NCBI GenBank assembly: GCA_904420265.1 | Contig: CAJFUU010000141.1 | Coordinates: 1 to 8,040, forward strand | Reading direction: 5' to 3' | DNA length: 8,040 nt | DNA from: an uncultured Clostridia bacterium | GTDB lineage: Bacteria; Bacillota; Clostridia; Christensenellales; Aristaeellaceae | In this document: positions 1 through 6,014 of the stretch, in pieces | Layout of the letters: each line of letters begins with the position of its first letter | Position numbering within the stretch: position 1 is the first letter of the stretch | The notes under the pieces: generated by a model | Databases searched by the model: none | What the model was told of the DNA's origin: nothing | The model's input: the letters and a program-made list of their open reading frames with translations, nothing else | Program-made: the position numbers and the translations under genes

Positions 1-462
1 TCGCTCGCAGGCCAAGTCGGCCAGATAAGCCGTGCGGCGGGCGCGACGGCCGGCGGGGCGCAAAAAAGCCTCGTAGAAATTCAATTCATCGTGTATGCGG
101 CGCACATCCCGCGCACGGGCGCCCTGCGGGTCGGCCCCGCAATAACGCCACAGCGCCCGGCGCGCTCCGGGAATATCGCTGGCCGAAAGCAGGTTCAGCG
201 CCAGGCCGTAATAGCATTCGCTGGGCCCGCCGCCGCCAAGCATGTCCAAAAGCAGGCGGTTGGACTGCGAAAGGCAGCCCATTTCGCTGAGCAGTTCGGC
301 AAGGTCGAGTTTGTATTCATCGTTGTCGGGCGAGTGCTCCACGGCGCGACGCAAAAGTTCCAGCGCGTCTACGTCATTGTTTTTGCGGCGGTTTTTCATC
401 GCCCGGTGGTGCACATATGCCGCGCTCCGGTCAAAGGGCACGACCTTGGGGTCAAAACTCAT
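1..462 (-). CDS. TPR-like helical repeat protein, N-terminal 154 residues (runs off left edge)
   Basis: An open frame of 154 codons without a stop runs from an ATG at 462 to the window edge. The ATG overlaps the hslO stop as ATGA (459-462), and a strong GGAGG lies five bases upstream inside the end of hslO, so translation is probably coupled. The N-terminus is basic (residues about 18-28, HHRAMKNRRKNN). It is followed by helical stretches resembling tetratricopeptide repeats, such as ALELLRRAVEHSPDNDEYKLDLAE split over residues about 33-56, then YYGLALNLLSASDIPGARRAL further on. No signal peptide or membrane segment is visible, so it is probably cytoplasmic. TPR proteins usually serve as protein-binding scaffolds, but no specific partner or function can be named here. 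The TPR call rests on the pattern of small and large hydrophobics and the helix-turn-helix periodicity only. The C-terminal part is outside the window. Confidence 0.75.
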   Translation of the reverse strand, partial: MSFDPKVVPFDRSAAYVHHRAMKNRRKNNDVDALELLRRAVEHSPDNDEYKLDLAELLSEMGCLSQSNRLLLDMLGGGGPSECYYGLALNLLSASDIPGARRALWRYCGADPQGARARDVRRIHDELNFYEAFLRPAGRRARRTAYLADLACER

Positions 463-1358
463 TCGCTCCTCCGATTCGTCGCTCTTTCGAGCAGATTGCG
501 CAAGTCCGCCTCGGTAAGGCGGTAGCGCTTGTTGCAGAAGTGGCAATCCACCTGCGCGCCGTGCTGTTCGCGGATCATGTCCTCCAACTCTTCCCGCCCC
601 AGCGAAATCAGGGCGCGCTCCACGCGTTCGCGCGAACAATCGCAGCGGTAGGCGGGCACGGACCGGGAAAGTATTTCCGGCTCCAGGTGCAAAAGAAGCT
701 GGTTCACCGCGCCGTTGAGATGATACTCGCGCATGGTTCCCGAAATGTCCATGAACATGCCGGCGCTTGTTTCGATGGACTGTATGGCGGCCTCGCTGGC
801 GCCGGGAAGCATCTGGATGATGAGCCCGCCCGCGGCCTCCACTTTATCCCCCACCAGCACGCCCAGCGACACAAGCGAGGGCACCTGTTCCGAAGCGGTG
901 AAGTACATGGCAAAATCCTCGGCAATTTCGCCGGAAACGAGGTTGACCATGCCGATATACGGCTCGCGCAGGCCCAGGTCCTTGACCACGGTAAGGCGGC
1001 CTTCTTTTCCCACCGCCGCGCCTACGGGCAATTTGCCGTTGGCGGCGCGGGGCAGTTCCACGTCCGGGTTGCCCACGTAACCTTTGACGGAGCCGTCGCT
1101 CTTGCCCACGGCCAGTATGGTGCCGATTGGCCCGCCGCCCTTGATGGTGACAGTGAGGCTCTCGTTTTCGCCCTTGAGCATGCTTCCCATCATGGAAGTG
1201 GCCATCAGCGTGCGTCCCAGCGCCGCCGTGGCCGTGCGCGTAAGGCCATGCGTTTGCCGGGCGCGCTCCACAAGCTGCGTGCCTTCTATGAGAATCGCCC
1301 GGGCCTGGCCGCCCAGCAGCGATATATTGTACATTCCATCCATTTGCACAAGGCTCAT
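459..1358 (-). CDS. hslO: Hsp33 redox-regulated molecular chaperone
   Basis: This encodes a 299-residue protein of normal Hsp33 length. Hsp33 is a cytoplasmic holdase that is inactive when reduced with zinc bound. It is activated by disulfide formation under oxidative and heat stress and prevents protein aggregation. The diagnostic C-terminal zinc site is intact: C239-x-C241, then 30 residues, then C272-x-x-C275 (CDC and CHFC). The N-terminal core shows family features such as the RATAALGR-like stretch near 41-49, the GGGPIG loop near 74-79 and GYVGNP near 93-98. The ATG start directly follows the methyltransferase TAA, with AGGAG at 1366-1370 seven bases upstream. The 3' end overlaps the next gene by four bases. 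Position within the operon implies co-transcription from the promoter near 2128-2156. No missing key residue is seen. Confidence 0.96.
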   Translation of the reverse strand: MSLVQMDGMYNISLLGGQARAILIEGTQLVERARQTHGLTRTATAALGRTLMATSMMGSMLKGENESLTVTIKGGGPIGTILAVGKSDGSVKGYVGNPDVELPRAANGKLPVGAAVGKEGRLTVVKDLGLREPYIGMVNLVSGEIAEDFAMYFTASEQVPSLVSLGVLVGDKVEAAGGLIIQMLPGASEAAIQSIETSAGMFMDISGTMREYHLNGAVNQLLLHLEPEILSRSVPAYRCDCSRERVERALISLGREELEDMIREQHGAQVDCHFCNKRYRLTEADLRNLLERATNRRSE

Positions 1359-2105
1359 TTATGTTCTCCTCGCAAGAAAGTGTATGCGTTTTTCCTCCGC
1401 GCCGGGGGCTTCGAAGGTCTGGTTGCCGAAAACTTCCACGTCCGCAAAGCCCTCCGCGTGCAACCAGGCGACAATTTCTTCCGCCGCGTGCGCGCGCTGC
1501 ACCTGGGTTTCGCAAAAGCGCCGGTAGCGGCCGTCCGCCTCGCGCACGAAAAACGTAATGTCCATGCGCAGAAGGTGCTTTTGCGCGTCAAGGCGGTTTT
1601 CCCACAGATACGCGGCCTCGTCGCGCTCCTCGCCGAAGAAGGCGTCGCCCATGAGCGTTTCCAGCTTGTAGCGGGAGGAAATATCGAACGCCAGCGCTCC
1701 TCCGGGGCGGATAGCCGCATGCGCGGCGCGGAAAAAGGCGCGCACTCTGGCTTCGGTGACGAGGCAGTTGACGCCGTCGCAGGCGCAAATTACCGCGTCC
1801 ACGCTGTGGGGCACTTCCAGGCGGCACATATCCTGGCGCACCAGCACCGCCTGCACGCCCTCGCGGCGCAGCCTTGCCGCCGCCGCGCGCAGCATTTCCT
1901 CGGAAGCGTCCACGCCGATGACGCGCGCGCCGCCGCGGGCCAATTCCACCGTCATAAGCCCCGTTCCGCAGCCCGCGTCCACAACGCGCCGCGCCGCAAC
2001 GCCCGCGCGGGCGAGCAGGGCGCAATAATAGTCTGCCCAGCGCGGGTGGTCAAAATCATCCGCGAACAGGTCGTATACTTCGGCCAGCGCGTCGTAACTG
2101 CGCAT
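1359..2105 (-). CDS. class I SAM-dependent methyltransferase (YqeM-like)
   Basis: This is a 248-residue Rossmann-fold methyltransferase. Motif I, VVDAGCGTG (about residues 41-49), is the glycine-rich SAM-binding loop. The acidic residue ending strand 2 lies in VIGVDAS (about 62-68), and a post-motif IRPGGALAFDIS follows later. The N-terminal YDALAEVYD and overall layout resemble small-molecule or YqeM-type methyltransferases of Bacillota. The substrate cannot be deduced. The frame also opens at a GTG at 2109-2111, but a GGGGTGGT SD-like stretch lies six bases before the ATG at 2103-2105 and would abut the GTG, so the ATG is preferred. The TAA stop (1359-1361) touches the hslO start. It is the first gene of the operon, with a short leader of roughly 16 nt from the predicted start site. 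Confidence 0.88.
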   Translation of the reverse strand: MRSYDALAEVYDLFADDFDHPRWADYYCALLARAGVAARRVVDAGCGTGLMTVELARGGARVIGVDASEEMLRAAAARLRREGVQAVLVRQDMCRLEVPHSVDAVICACDGVNCLVTEARVRAFFRAAHAAIRPGGALAFDISSRYKLETLMGDAFFGEERDEAAYLWENRLDAQKHLLRMDITFFVREADGRYRRFCETQVQRAHAAEEIVAWLHAEGFADVEVFGNQTFEAPGAEEKRIHFLARRT

Positions 2106-2127
2106 ATGCACACCACCCCATTACAGT

Positions 2128-2156
2128 ATTTTACCACATACGCCCAGCCATTGCAA
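2128..2156 (-). promoter_or_regulatory. sigma-70/SigA-type promoter of the methyltransferase-hslO-TPR operon
   Basis: Read on the minus strand, a TTGCAA -35 (2151-2156) is followed by a 17-bp spacer and a TAAAAT -10 (2128-2133). A TGG immediately upstream of the -10 gives an extended -10 feature. Transcription would begin near 2121, giving a leader of about 16 nt before the ATG at 2105. Spacing and hexamers are close to consensus. No start-site data are available. Confidence 0.7.
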
Positions 2157-2162
2157 CACCGC

Positions 2163-2182
2163 CCGGCAAGATGCCTTGCCGG
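2163..2182. repeat. perfect inverted repeat upstream of the operon promoter
   Basis: The arms CCGGCAAG (2163-2170) and CTTGCCGG (2175-2182) form a perfect 8-bp dyad around a 4-base centre. It lies six bases upstream of the -35 hexamer of the methyltransferase operon and has no T-run on either side, so it does not look like a terminator. It could be a binding site for a dimeric regulator or an RNA hairpin. Neither role is demonstrated. Confidence 0.45.
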
Positions 2183-2750
2183 CGGAAAGGATCGCGGCTC
2201 AATGGGCATGGAAAATACCGGCAAACGGGATAAATGCCGCGCGGCATGCGCCTTTATGGCCCTGAATCGCGGCAACGCGCCTTTTCTCAGGGGGCAATGG
2301 GGCCGCTTGCGTATGCCGGGGCAGCTTTCTTCCCCCGACGCGCATTGATTTTGGCGGGTCAATAGTACGCGGCGGCCGGCAGCGCTCTGTCCTGCGAAAA
2401 CAGGATAAGGGGCAAGATGTTGAAAAAGCCAACAGGCTGCCAAAATTGAGAAAGCGCGCAAGACGCGGAAACAAAAATCGCCTCTGTTTTCCTCATCAGG
2501 GCAATTTTTGCGTTTGCGGGCTTTGGCCGCGCTTCGGCCCTTGGCCGGAATACGGGAGGCCGCGCATACGCCCAAGGTGGAAGGAAGCGTCCAGGCCGTG
2601 CATTGAAAAGAGGCGTCCAGCAAAATCTGGTTTTTCCGAAAAGGGCGTCTTTCGCAAGCCGGCGCCGAATACGCCTGTTCCTTGCGCAAATGGGACGCCT
2701 CGCGCGCATAACCGAAAGCTAACGATATTCCCCGCCCAGATTTTGCGCGC
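2183..2750. other. long divergent intergenic region without a credible gene
   Basis: About 570 bp separate two divergently transcribed promoters. Open frames exist on both strands, but their translations are rich in Arg, Pro, Ala and Cys, lack SD sites and show no recognisable domain. Visible structures are a 14-bp palindrome ATGCCGCGCGGCAT (2234-2247), a GGCCG/CGGCC hairpin near 2525-2539, a CCAG-CAAAAT-CTGG hairpin followed by T5 on the plus strand (2617-2635), and AGCC-TGTT-GGCT followed by T5 on the minus strand (2438-2422). The stems of the last two are only 4 bp. The region could hold a small RNA, a decayed gene or a dispersed repeat. None of these can be supported firmly. Confidence 0.4.
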
Positions 2751-2756
2751 ATGCAC

Positions 2757-2785
2757 TATACTCGATGCGTAGCAATTGATGGAGG
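2757..2785 (+). promoter_or_regulatory. probable -10 element and SD for the HAD phosphatase
   Basis: TATACT at 2757-2762 matches a SigA -10 box well, but the position 17 bp upstream (GCCCAG) is a poor -35. The start site would be near 2769. A strong GGAGG SD at 2781-2785 sits nine bases before the ATG at 2795 and fixes the start codon. The promoter is plausible but weaker in evidence than the divergent one. Confidence 0.5.
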
Positions 2786-2794
2786 ATACTGCCT

Positions 2795-3442
2795 ATGCGA
2801 TATACATGCGCCATTTTTGATTTGGACGGCACGCTGCTCAACACGCTGGACGACCTCAAAAACGCGGTCAACGCGGCCCTTGAAAAGCACGGCTACGCGC
2901 CGCGCACGCTGGATGAAGTGCGTCTGTTCGTGGGCAACGGCGTGGGAAAACTCATCGAGCGCGCCGTGCCCGCCGGCACGCCGGATGCGGAAACCGCCGC
3001 CATCCTCGCGGATTTCCGCGCTTACTACAACGCCCACATCAACGTGGAAACGCATCCCTACGCGGGCATTGCGGCGCTGCTTGGCAAGTTGAGGGCCGCG
3101 GGGGTGAAGATTGGCGTCAATTCCAACAAGTACGACGCCGCCGTACAGCTTTTGATGAACGACCACTTCCCCGGCCTGTTTGACAAGGCCGTTGGCGAAA
3201 GCGAAACGGTTCCCAAAAAGCCGTCGCCCATCGGCGTGCAGACGCTTTTGAAAGCCCTGGACGCAGACGCGGAAAGCGCGGTTTACATTGGCGACAGCGG
3301 CGTGGACGAGCAGACGGCCAGGAACGCCGGCCTGCCTTTCATTTGGGTATCGTGGGGTTTCCGCAAGGCAGAAGAACTGCCCGAACTGCCCGAGACGTAT
3401 GCAGACGACGCCGCGCAGTTGGAAAGCCTGCTTCTGGAGTAA
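2795..3442 (+). CDS. HAD-superfamily hydrolase, phosphoglycolate phosphatase type
   Basis: This 215-residue protein has all four HAD motifs. Motif I is DLDGTL, with nucleophile D9 and acid/base D11. Motif II is S110 in VNSNK. Motif III is K142 in KKPSP. Motif IV is GDSGVD, with D167 and D171 binding magnesium. The helical cap lies between motifs I and II (about residues 16-85). Length and motif spelling match Gph/PgmB-like phosphatases, which dephosphorylate small phosphorylated metabolites in the cytosol. The usual annotation is 2-phosphoglycolate phosphatase, though substrate range in this family is broad and cannot be read from sequence. It stands alone on the plus strand with its own SD, a probable promoter and a terminator directly after the stop, so it is probably monocistronic. 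The gene is intact. Confidence 0.9.
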   Translation: MRYTCAIFDLDGTLLNTLDDLKNAVNAALEKHGYAPRTLDEVRLFVGNGVGKLIERAVPAGTPDAETAAILADFRAYYNAHINVETHPYAGIAALLGKLRAAGVKIGVNSNKYDAAVQLLMNDHFPGLFDKAVGESETVPKKPSPIGVQTLLKALDADAESAVYIGDSGVDEQTARNAGLPFIWVSWGFRKAEELPELPETYADDAAQLESLLLE

Positions 3443-3444
3443 CG

Positions 3445-3483
3445 ACAAAGCCCGTCCCGCATTGTGTGGGTGGGCTTTGTTTC
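3445..3483 (+). terminator. intrinsic terminator of the HAD phosphatase gene
   Basis: The arms ACAAAGCCC (3445-3453) and GGGCTTTGT (3472-3480) form a perfect 9-bp stem, with an extra inner CCC/GGG pairing possible. It starts two bases after the stop codon. The following T-tract is short (TTTGTTTC), but the stem position and strength make it a convincing terminator. Confidence 0.85.
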
Positions 3484-3690
3484 AAAATTCCGCGCAAGCA
3501 GGTACAGGCACCTGTTCGACGTTGTGCCGTTGATGGCGCTGCAAAATTCCGCGCGCAAGCGGGTGCAGGGTGCCAGGAATCCTCTCAGGCGCAGGAGAAT
3601 CCCAATTCCGCGTTTAAGCGGATGCGGGGCGCTAAAATTGCTGGTTTCCTTGCTTCCATGACGCAAGCGAACGCGGGCGCACAGAAACCG
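3483..3690. repeat. degenerate direct repeat, three to four copies
   Basis: The core AATTCCGCG begins at 3486, 3545 and 3604, an exact spacing of 59 bp each time. Each core is followed by a related AAGCRGRTRCRGG-like stretch. A fourth partial copy with only the AAGCG..GCGGG part lies near 3665. Copies 2 and 3 can form CCGC/GCGG hairpins around different 6-base loops (GCGCAA and GTTTAA). Nothing suggests coding. A decayed tandem repeat or a noncoding dispersed element is the simplest reading. Confidence 0.6.
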
Positions 3691-4122
3691 CGTCTGCGCT
3701 CACAACGCATAAATTTTGCAGCGGGCAAGCCGGCAAACCGCCTCCACCGGCATTTCAAAGATGCCGCCGTCCGCCTGTCCCATCTTACGGCTCCGTTCGC
3801 GGCCGGCGCTATTAAACAAATTTGTTTTTATATCCTGTTGCGTCTTCTCCTCAAGGGCGGCGCAGTCCGGGAACGCAAACGCGGCGGCCGCATAATGGAA
3901 ATTCGGGAGCCATAGGCGGACACGAATCACAGGCCGCATGGTTTATCCATATTCTCTAGCCATTATTGCGCGACGCACGGCCACATCCTCCGGCCCTGGG
4001 CTTTGAAAGCCATTCCACCTGCGCGCGCATGCGGCGACACGCCGGCGTCAGCGTCGCGCCTATCGCGGCTCTGGAAAACGCATCGTTGCTTTGCCCCTGC
4101 TTTGTTGCCCCATGCCTTTGCG
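3691..4122. other. intergenic stretch without a credible gene
   Basis: About 430 bp lie between the repeat array and the frame-corrected end of the secreted paralog. Short open frames exist, including one of 79 codons on the minus strand from 3939, but none has an SD or domain signature. The stretch holds a CGGCAT/ATGCCG hairpin (3748-3766), an AT-rich palindrome (3814-3827), and an imperfect tandem repeat TGCTTTGCCCC / TGCTTTGTTGCCCC (4087-4111). No terminator for the minus-strand gene ending at 4123 is evident. Confidence 0.45.
3814..3827. repeat. AT-rich 14-bp palindrome
   Basis: AAACAAATTTGTTT is a perfect palindrome in an AT-rich island within otherwise GC-rich DNA. It could be an operator-like site or part of a cryptic promoter. 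No adjacent gene supports a role. Confidence 0.4.
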
Positions 4123-4744
4123 CTATTCCCCTGTGGCGGCGACTTCTTCCAGGGCCGCCATGCCCGCGAGCATACTGCCTGCCTCCGGCGCGCTCAGGTA
4201 TGCGCGGGCGTAGAGAAACTCCGCCTCCCCCGCCTCTTCGCGCGTACATTCGATCAGCAGCGAAACATCGGAAAAAACCATAGACCAGCACACAGTCGGA
4301 AAAGCCGTCCGGCAAGGCATAGAAATCCTGCAGGTTGAACGTGGCCGCAGCTGTGATGTACTTTACGCCCATGTTTCCCAGCAAGATACTGGCCAGCATG
4401 GATACGGCCGCCTCCTCCAGCACGTCCATAACTTCGCCGTCCAAATCGGGCGCACCCCCATCAGAGGCAAGCGCCATCTCATATAATGACGACAGCCGTG
4501 GGCGCGGATATATCGCGGGCCGTACGCCGTCATCTTCCATGCTCGCCGCCCATTGGGCGCGCAGCGCCAGCGCATCCCCGTCGCTAAGAAACATTTCCCC
4601 ATAGGCTTCGTCCGCCAACTGCGCGCGTGCCCGGGCCAAAAGTTCAGCGCCAATGGCCGCCAGTTCATCGTTCTCCGCGTCTTCCGCCAGCGCAAATCCC
4701 ATCGTCAGTGCCAACGCCAGGAGCGCCGCAAATATCCGCTTCAT
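4123..4744 (-). CDS. secreted single-domain paralog, interrupted by a one-base frameshift
   Basis: Starting at the ATG at 4744, the first 157 residues carry a Sec-type signal peptide (MKR, hydrophobic to residue 19, ALA cleavage near 20). They are followed by the same domain found in the upstream secreted gene, including YALPDGFSDCVLVYGF at about 142-157. At a T6 tract (A6 on the plus strand, 4272-4277) the frame breaks. Without correction the frame runs on to a TAG at 3956, giving 262 residues with an Arg/Gly-rich tail unlike the family. Removing one T restores a 206-residue protein ending at a TAG at 4123, whose last 49 residues (FSDVSLLIE... to APEAGSMLAGMAALEE) align with the family's C-terminal part. 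It lacks the CVC motif of its paralog. The SD is weak (GAGCGG before the start). Function is unknown. It may be a pseudogene, a sequencing error, or slippage-controlled. Confidence 0.75.
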
Positions 4745-4811
4745 TTTTTCCGCTCGTCATCATTCCGGAGTCCAAGGGGAAAATTCGCAATTTCGCGCTT
4801 TACCGGCTCTG

Positions 4812-4834
4812 ACGAAAAAAGCCGAACAGGCTTT
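4812..4834 (-). terminator. intrinsic terminator between the two secreted-protein genes
   Basis: On the minus strand AAAGCC, a five-base TGTTC loop and GGCTTT form a 6-bp stem that runs straight into a T6 tract ending near 4812. The stem begins inside the TAA stop codon of the upstream gene (4833-4835). It should end transcripts coming from the two-component operon, so the paralog downstream probably needs read-through or its own promoter. Confidence 0.82.
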
Positions 4835-6014
4835 AGGCCTGCCCGGCAATACCTTCCAGCATTTCCCGCACCTCGCGCGCGCACACGCAGCCTTGTGCGA
4901 CCACAATTTCCTGACCGGCCACCGTTTCCCGCCGCATGCTTTCTATGAAAGCGACCGCCCCAAAATCGTAGACGACAATACAGTCGCGAAAGCCCTCGGG
5001 CAGCGCGTAGTATCCGCTCACCCGCAAAACGCTCGCCGCGGCCTGCGCAGCCCCGTTAAACTGCGCGTTGGCATGCGCGCCAAGCAAAAGCGCGGCCTGC
5101 GGCGCAAAATAAGCCCTGGTTCTGTCCGAAAGTTCCGGCAATTGCGCGCCGCCGTTCAAACAGGCAAACACATCCTCAAATTCCGGATAGGCATACACGC
5201 TTGTGTCGAGCGGCTGAAACTCCATGGCCTCGGCCCAGTCCGCAATATATCCCGATATTTCTCCCGGCAGCGCCGCAAGGGCAATAAATGTCTCGTCCCT
5301 TTCAAGCGACTTCATGCGCTCGAGCAGATCTTCGCCTATAGCGGCGGGTTCCGCATTGTACAGATTTCCGTACTCCGGCAGATCGAGCGCCCGCTCCCCG
5401 CTCTCTTCCAGCGCGGCGATGCCTTCCAGCATTTCCCGCACCTCGGGCGCGCATACACATCCCTGGGCGATCATAATTTCCTGATCGACCACCGTTTCCC
5501 GCCGCATGCTTACGGCGAAGGCAACGTCGCCAAAATCATAGACCACAACGCAGTCTTCAAACCCCTCGGGCAAGGCGTAGTAGCCGCCGGCGCGCAAAAC
5601 ATTGGACGCCGCCAGATACAACGCGCCCCGCTGGGCGCTGGCCTGCGAGCAAAGGATTTGCACCGTCAAAGGCTGAAAATAGGCGCGCGCCGCATCGGAA
5701 AGCTCCGGGGCCTCCGCGCCGTCGTTCATGTAAGCAAGCGTCCTGTCCAACTGCGGGTAATCGTAAACGCGCGTATACAGCGGCTGGCCATCCATGGCCT
5801 CCTCCCAGGCCGCGATCTGCGCCGCGACCTCGCCGTTCGCGCCGGAAGCCGTCACAAACGTTTCATCGCCCATCAGCGCGCGGATTTGTTCCAGCATCTC
5901 CCCGCCCGCGGCGGCCAAAGCCCCGGCGTCCGCCCGGCCGCCGGTCTGTTCGGCCGTCGCCGGCAGCGCCGTCAGAAGCATCAGCGCCAGAAGCAGGCAG
6001 ATCGCTTTCTTCAT
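4833..6014 (-). CDS. secreted protein with two copies of an unrecognised ~167-residue domain
   Basis: From the ATG at 6014 this is a 393-residue protein. Residues 1-21 form a Sec signal peptide (MKK, leucine-rich core, ATA before E22), so the mature protein is exported. There is no further membrane segment or anchor motif. The rest is two copies of one domain (about 34-200 and 224-390) at an exact offset of 190 residues without gaps. In the last 56 aligned positions (145-200 against 335-390) 46 are identical. Conserved features are GDETF/RDETF, a YALPEGF-x-DC-x-VVYDFG block, SMRRETV, and QGCVC followed by EVREMLEGIA. Cysteines recur in each copy (155, 186, 188 and 345, 376, 378). I recognise no known family. 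A TTG at 6035 would extend it, but the ATG has an SD-like GGGGA eight bases upstream and begins the signal peptide. It follows the sensor kinase, whose frame overlaps it. Confidence 0.85.
   Translation of the reverse strand: MKKAICLLLALMLLTALPATAEQTGGRADAGALAAAGGEMLEQIRALMGDETFVTASGANGEVAAQIAAWEEAMDGQPLYTRVYDYPQLDRTLAYMNDGAEAPELSDAARAYFQPLTVQILCSQASAQRGALYLAASNVLRAGGYYALPEGFEDCVVVYDFGDVAFAVSMRRETVVDQEIMIAQGCVCAPEVREMLEGIAALEESGERALDLPEYGNLYNAEPAAIGEDLLERMKSLERDETFIALAALPGEISGYIADWAEAMEFQPLDTSVYAYPEFEDVFACLNGGAQLPELSDRTRAYFAPQAALLLGAHANAQFNGAAQAAASVLRVSGYYALPEGFRDCIVVYDFGAVAFIESMRRETVAGQEIVVAQGCVCAREVREMLEGIAGQA
4845..5345 (-). repeat. internal duplication, copy 2 (C-terminal domain)
   Basis: This is the C-terminal copy of the duplicated domain. 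It is offset by exactly 570 bp from copy 1 at 5415-5915. Nucleotide identity is also visible, for example 4852-4875 equals 5422-5445 and 4919-4941 equals 5489-5511, which points to a fairly recent in-frame duplication or to gene conversion between copies. Confidence 0.85.
5415..5915 (-). repeat. internal duplication, copy 1 (N-terminal domain)
   Basis: This is the N-terminal copy of the duplicated domain, partner of 4845-5345. A 23-residue linker (about residues 201-223, acidic with LPEYGNLYN) separates the two copies. Similarity is strongest toward the C-terminal third of the domain and weaker at its N-terminal third. Confidence 0.85.

Noticed and set aside
417..2348. Plus-strand open frame of 643 codons across the left block
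   Set aside because: It lies antisense to the methyltransferase and hslO, both of which have clear motifs, SD sites and operon spacing. Its His/Arg/Ala-rich translation shows no domain and is a GC-driven shadow.
2422..2438. Possible strong terminator on the minus strand in the divergent spacer
   Set aside because: The stem is only 4 bp and no gene ends upstream of it, so it is not listed as a separate terminator.
1952..2752. Minus-strand open frame of 266 codons through the divergent intergenic region
   Set aside because: It overlaps the start of the methyltransferase in another frame and would swallow its promoter. Composition is Arg/Pro/Cys-rich and no SD or domain is visible.
3483..3690. 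Possible CRISPR array
   Set aside because: The three cores are short and diverged, the flanks between them are partly similar rather than unique, and no cas gene is in the window.
3700..3939. Minus-strand open frame of 79 codons
   Set aside because: There is no SD before its ATG, no domain signature and no supporting neighbour. It covers the AT-rich palindrome and a hairpin, which suggests noncoding DNA.
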